Assembly: GCA_965644295.1 (NCBI GenBank)
Contig: CBFFRP010000064.1
Coordinates: 184,144 to 248,143, forward strand
From: Paraphysomonas bandaiensis
Taxonomy: Eukaryota; Chrysophyceae
Length of the DNA: 64,000 nucleotides
Reading direction: 5' to 3'
The notes beneath the pieces were generated by a model. The model saw only the letters and a program-made list of their open reading frames with translations. It did no database searches and was not told the origin of the DNA. Within the stretch, counting starts at the first letter, position 1. Each line of letters starts with the position of its first letter. Shown here in pieces: positions 59,124 through 64,000 of the stretch. The position numbers and the translations under genes were made by a program.

Positions 59124-59673
59124 GGCTATTGAGCATATGGTTCACCCAGCTATGCTGAGATATGGAACAATGCTGATTCTTCTTTCTCTCCATTTCAATG
59201 TCTCCTAACACAGTCACACAGTCGCGCGCTATCGCATATGTGCATATGGTGAGGCCTGTAACTGTACAGTGAGTCATATGGTGCACTGTGAGAGATCTGA
59301 GAGGACTACAGCTCCTGTATGTGCCTTATACGGTGCGGATCTTTCTTGCTCATTTCCAAAAAAGGTATCCAAAAGAGTCTGGAAGTGGACCGGATGGGAC
59401 GTATGGGGAGCGGTGTATGGTAGTGTATGTATGGAAGTGTGAGGGGTGTCCTCCCATTTTTTTCCCGATATTCTGTAGAATTATACACAAGGCGGGACTG
59501 TGCAGTATCCAGCAGTGTATGTATGGGGGTCACCATATGTGTATGTAGTTGTGGTAGGAGTGGATAGATACATACATACACATATATAGACAGAAATGAG
59601 TGTGTTCATACCGTAATATCATACATACACATAGAAGAAGAGATACATCACCACATACATACACACACAAGAC
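59124..59673. promoter_or_regulatory. Divergent spacer with TACA/TGTA microsatellites
   Basis: The spacer between amine oxidase and the ZZ-RING gene has tgtatgtatgggg at about 59515, catacatacacatatata at about 59570, and cacatacatacacacac just before the ATG at 59674. It is the same motif class as at the other divergent spacers. Confidence 0.45.
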
Positions 59674-62124
59674 ATGAGCGATTCAGATGAAGAAGAATGT
59701 CACATGGGTATCACCTGTGACGGTTGCAGTAGATCAAACAGGAATTTTCGAGGCACACGGTTCACATGTTTGGACTGTGATGACTATGACCTCTGCGACA
59801 CGTGCTACTCCAACTCAGTGGCGACATTAGGACATCTCACATCACATCGCATACGCGCGATGACACCAGCAGATACAAGAGAGCAGAGGGCTGATCTTCA
59901 GTCAGGGCTGGCAGGAGGGGGGATGGATCTGTTGGATGCGCTCCGACTGGCTCTCATCAGCGCATCTGAACAAAATAAAACACTCTCCACTAAACAGAGT
60001 GTGATCGATAATCTTCCCATTGACACAATGCGCCCTGGACTTATAACTGATCCTGAGAAGTCGTCATGTGCTATATGTCAGGTTGATTTTATGAGTGGTG
60101 AGTTGGTAACACACTTACCCTGTGGGCACTACTTTCATCACAAGGGCGATGTTGAAGCAGCTGAAGAAGAGGAATGTGCTGGTATTGTCTCTTGGCTCAA
60201 GAACAGTAACATGTGCCCACTTTGTCGTTACGAACTTGAAGCTGCCACTCCTCCTGTGAATGCTTTAGATATGTCGGCGGAGTGGCAGTGCCCGGGATGT
60301 GATCGGACCCATCCAGGCGACATGCTACGCGGAAGGAACGCCCAATGTTCCTGCGGGGTCATGCGAAATGCTGTTCTCCTAATAGCTCGTTCAAATCAAT
60401 TTGCAAGCACTTTGAGCCAGTGCGTGATAATGTGCAAACGAATATTTGAAGCCATCCGAGAAAATCCGTTTGGCTTGCCTTCAACAATCCAGTCCACGCT
60501 GATGGAGCGTTTAGAAGCGCTTCTACAGGATTCCAGTGTACTCACGCTCGAAGAGCAACACTGGGAGGTTCAGCTACATATCCGTGCCCTTTTCTCTGCA
60601 ATGATTGAAGGAGAGACACAATTCCCCATTCTGCTAACCTGTGCGAACTCGAGGGCTGTTTTGAGGCATATTCACATCCGTCTAAGTCAGTTGAGCTCTC
60701 CGGGATTTCAATTTCACACCCGTCCTACTGGTGTGGATGCTCCCGAGGATCCAATAGCTGGTACGCCTCGTAGGTACCCAGTCGTGACCAATGTGCGAGG
60801 GTTCATTGTCCAGAACACCTATATGTTCGATGAAATAGCGAAACTCATCACATCTCGTCCCTCGCAGAGGCTAACCACTCTCGTGGGCTCTGTACTACTG
60901 CCGAAATTGACCTCGGGTAACTGGAGAGTTGACCGAGCGTTCCGTCTGCTTGCAGAAGGAGAGAGGGATCTCAACGAGTTGACACAGGGTCTAGCTTTGG
61001 ACCTGGGCTCTGCGGCAGTTGTCGAACAAATGTGGATAAGGGTGATGCAAGCCGAGGGACGCACTATCGAGGCGTCTGGTTCTCAAACTCCGTCTGAGCT
61101 CCAGTCACTTTATCAGATTTTGAGCGCGCTTGAAGGAGGTGTGGACGACCCAGAAATGAGTCAATTATTAAGTGCTCTGCGAGAGTCTGGGGCTGGGGGT
61201 GACTCTAACTCTTCCGCGTGGGAGTGCCCAGGTTGTGACACGAAGTTGAGTGAGGAGGCCTGCACCTGTGGGGTGGAGCGGAAGGTGCTGCTGCGTTTCA
61301 AAGGAAGCGATGCAGTTACAGTCACAGAGCGCCTGCAAGGGCTCTACATTTCTGCTCTTGCATATCGCATGGATGATAACGCTAATAGGAACCAGAAAGT
61401 AATACTGGAAAGGGAGATGGAGGAATTCAAGGGATGTTCCGAACTCCGCAGTTTGGAGGATGGTGGATGGAGAGTCACAGGTCACTTCATGTCCCTTCTT
61501 CAGTGTATTCTTAATGGAGGGTCCGGGTACCCTATTTTCGGACTGGATAACAACTCACGAGGTTTGATCAGGCTGATACATCGTGAGCTTGCAAATGTCC
61601 ATCCACCTATGGCGTCATTTTTTGATCTTGACCTTAACCGGACCAACCGTTTCACATTACCAGTATCGTTTATCAAGCCTTCATTTGAGGACCTTGCGAA
61701 GGAATGTACATCTCTAGTTGATGAGGTATCAGGGTGCATTGCCTACACATCTGTACCTATGCGTCTGATGGCGTTGCACGAGAAGCGTCTTCCGCACTTG
61801 GAGAGTTGTGGATGGAGACTGACAGAGCCTATTGGTAAAATGGCTGCTGGTATGAGAGATGTGAGTGAGATTACAAGTGGAATAGATTCTAACTCAGCTG
61901 GAATGGCAGTCCTCATACTTGCATGTATTACTCACAGGGAGGGGGGTGATGTTGCTGCCTTGCAGAACGCTATTTCTGCCGCCCCTCCCGGTGTACAACC
62001 CACCACTCCACCCAGTGTAGAAGTCCCTGCGTCGTCAGATAATGGTGATGATAATGTATCAGAGCCGAAACCAAAGAGAAACAAGTCTTGGGGAGCCAGG
62101 TTCTTGTCCAATATATTTGGTTAA
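59674..62124 (+). CDS. ZZ + RING zinc-finger protein with a duplicated C-terminal module
   Basis: Single exon, 816 residues. A ZZ zinc finger (about 12-60) runs CDGCSRSNRNFRGTRFTC..CDDYDLCDTC with the closing His pair. A RING-H2-like finger (about 130-190) runs CAICQVDF...LPCGHYFHH...MCPLC, with an acidic insert between the His and the last Cys pair. Two related modules follow. Each starts with a short Cys4 ribbon (WQCPGCD...CSCG near 205, WECPGCD...CTCG near 510), followed by about 200 residues with matching landmarks: a GGW/HWEV strand with ...LL..I..G...FPI, then GW/NWR with ...MRDVSEIT/ERDLNELT. The module is new to me. An E3 ubiquitin ligase is likely from ZZ plus RING; the modules may bind substrate. 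Confidence 0.85.
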   Translation: MSDSDEEECHMGITCDGCSRSNRNFRGTRFTCLDCDDYDLCDTCYSNSVATLGHLTSHRIRAMTPADTREQRADLQSGLAGGGMDLLDALRLALISASEQNKTLSTKQSVIDNLPIDTMRPGLITDPEKSSCAICQVDFMSGELVTHLPCGHYFHHKGDVEAAEEEECAGIVSWLKNSNMCPLCRYELEAATPPVNALDMSAEWQCPGCDRTHPGDMLRGRNAQCSCGVMRNAVLLIARSNQFASTLSQCVIMCKRIFEAIRENPFGLPSTIQSTLMERLEALLQDSSVLTLEEQHWEVQLHIRALFSAMIEGETQFPILLTCANSRAVLRHIHIRLSQLSSPGFQFHTRPTGVDAPEDPIAGTPRRYPVVTNVRGFIVQNTYMFDEIAKLITSRPSQRLTTLVGSVLLPKLTSGNWRVDRAFRLLAEGERDLNELTQGLALDLGSAAVVEQMWIRVMQAEGRTIEASGSQTPSELQSLYQILSALEGGVDDPEMSQLLSALRESGAGGDSNSSAWECPGCDTKLSEEACTCGVERKVLLRFKGSDAVTVTERLQGLYISALAYRMDDNANRNQKVILEREMEEFKGCSELRSLEDGGWRVTGHFMSLLQCILNGGSGYPIFGLDNNSRGLIRLIHRELANVHPPMASFFDLDLNRTNRFTLPVSFIKPSFEDLAKECTSLVDEVSGCIAYTSVPMRLMALHEKRLPHLESCGWRLTEPIGKMAAGMRDVSEITSGIDSNSAGMAVLILACITHREGGDVAALQNAISAAPPGVQPTTPPSVEVPASSDNGDDNVSEPKPKRNKSWGARFLSNIFG

Positions 62125-62729
62125 AGATTCAAACGGTGCTAATTCATATTTATCTGTTGAGTGGTGTTTGTCGCAGTGGTTTGGTAAAACCAGATAAAAC
62201 GGCAATTTGATTGCGGTGCTACTGTAATCAATTGATTGTGTAGTCCGATTAATTGCATCGTTTGTTACAGTATTTCGAAAACTATTATGAAGTAGTTATT
62301 GGTACAGAGTTTTGCTCTTGTAATGTAATATATTCTCGATGACTTGTAAACAACGTTGTGTAGTTTAAGTTACGTGTTAAATAGCCCATGATGTGAAAAG
62401 ATAATTCTTTTTTAAAGTATTGAACATAACAGCCAGACAACAGATTAAACTATAAAAGCGGAGAGTTAGGCTCCTTATTAGTAGTTGGTCGTAGCCGCAA
62501 CGACTGTCGTTTTTTCTTGCTTGAACTGGAACTGTGATGGATTTTTCGGATTTCAGTTCTCAATTTTGGTGTCGGTCAAGATGCATGCTGGTGGTATTTT
62601 AGGTATCGGTTTTTCTCTTTTAGAAAATGGAGCAGTGAGATTGATTTCAACTGCCACATAACACACTATTTTCGTTTCCTTGACAAAACACAAACGTTTG
62701 CAAGTAAACACTCTACCACAACCAACAAC
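62125..62729. promoter_or_regulatory. Promoter region of the tubulin copy with TATA-like box
   Basis: No gene is present here. A tataaaag at 62451-62458 lies about 270 nt before the tubulin ATG at 62730. The proximal stretch (cataacacactattttcgtttcc) could be its 5' UTR. The upstream half probably holds the 3' UTR of the ZZ-RING gene. Confidence 0.4.

Positions 62730-64000
<1,271 letters not shown>

Overview
This window is nuclear DNA from a unicellular eukaryote. The genes carry many short GT...AG introns, mostly about 40 to 130 nt, that restore reading frame exactly. They encode eukaryote-only proteins: CK2 beta, ATG10, a CDK9/12-type kinase, a DHHC palmitoyltransferase with ankyrin repeats, adenylate kinase 2, alpha-tubulin and an IQ/B-box protein of ciliary type. 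Intergenic DNA is rich in tetranucleotide microsatellites. De novo purine synthesis (ATIC) suggests a free-living, non-reduced organism. The type II membrane methyltransferase and the F-box protein with degenerate 29-residue ankyrin-like repeats (LQWLRSQ..PPCPW) recall families common in heterokont and haptophyte protists. A stramenopile-like flagellate or alga is my best guess, by inference only.

Layout. 0-11 kb: a small secreted/TM protein, a short unknown gene and a ~1996-residue IQ/B-box/WW protein. 11-18 kb: CK2 beta, an N-terminally extended cyclophilin, a small unknown gene and ATG10. 18-26 kb: three secretory-pathway genes, namely a type I membrane protein with a GT-B-like ectodomain, a signal-peptide methyltransferase and a membrane-anchored methyltransferase. 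26-33 kb: an Rtt106-like histone chaperone, a DEAD-box protein with altered motifs V and VI, and a 2OG-Fe(II) oxygenase. 33-46 kb: ankyrin-DHHC, the kinase, ATIC, a small membrane protein, adenylate kinase and a small unknown gene. 46.5-51.7 kb: an AT-rich island with broken ORFs and two copies of a dispersed repeat. 51.8-54 kb: a long microsatellite, then the F-box/repeat protein. 55-57 kb: a ~2 kb near-perfect palindrome with two divergent hsp20 genes. 57-64 kb: a flavin amine oxidase, a ZZ-RING protein with an internal duplication, and a frameshifted alpha-tubulin cut by the window end.

Genes alternate strand strikingly, giving successive divergent and convergent pairs. Most divergent 5'-5' spacers contain TGTA/TACA microsatellites; most convergent 3'-3' spacers do not. 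Exon models were derived by hand from splice signals and frame continuity. No tRNA, rRNA, CRISPR or operon structure was recognised.
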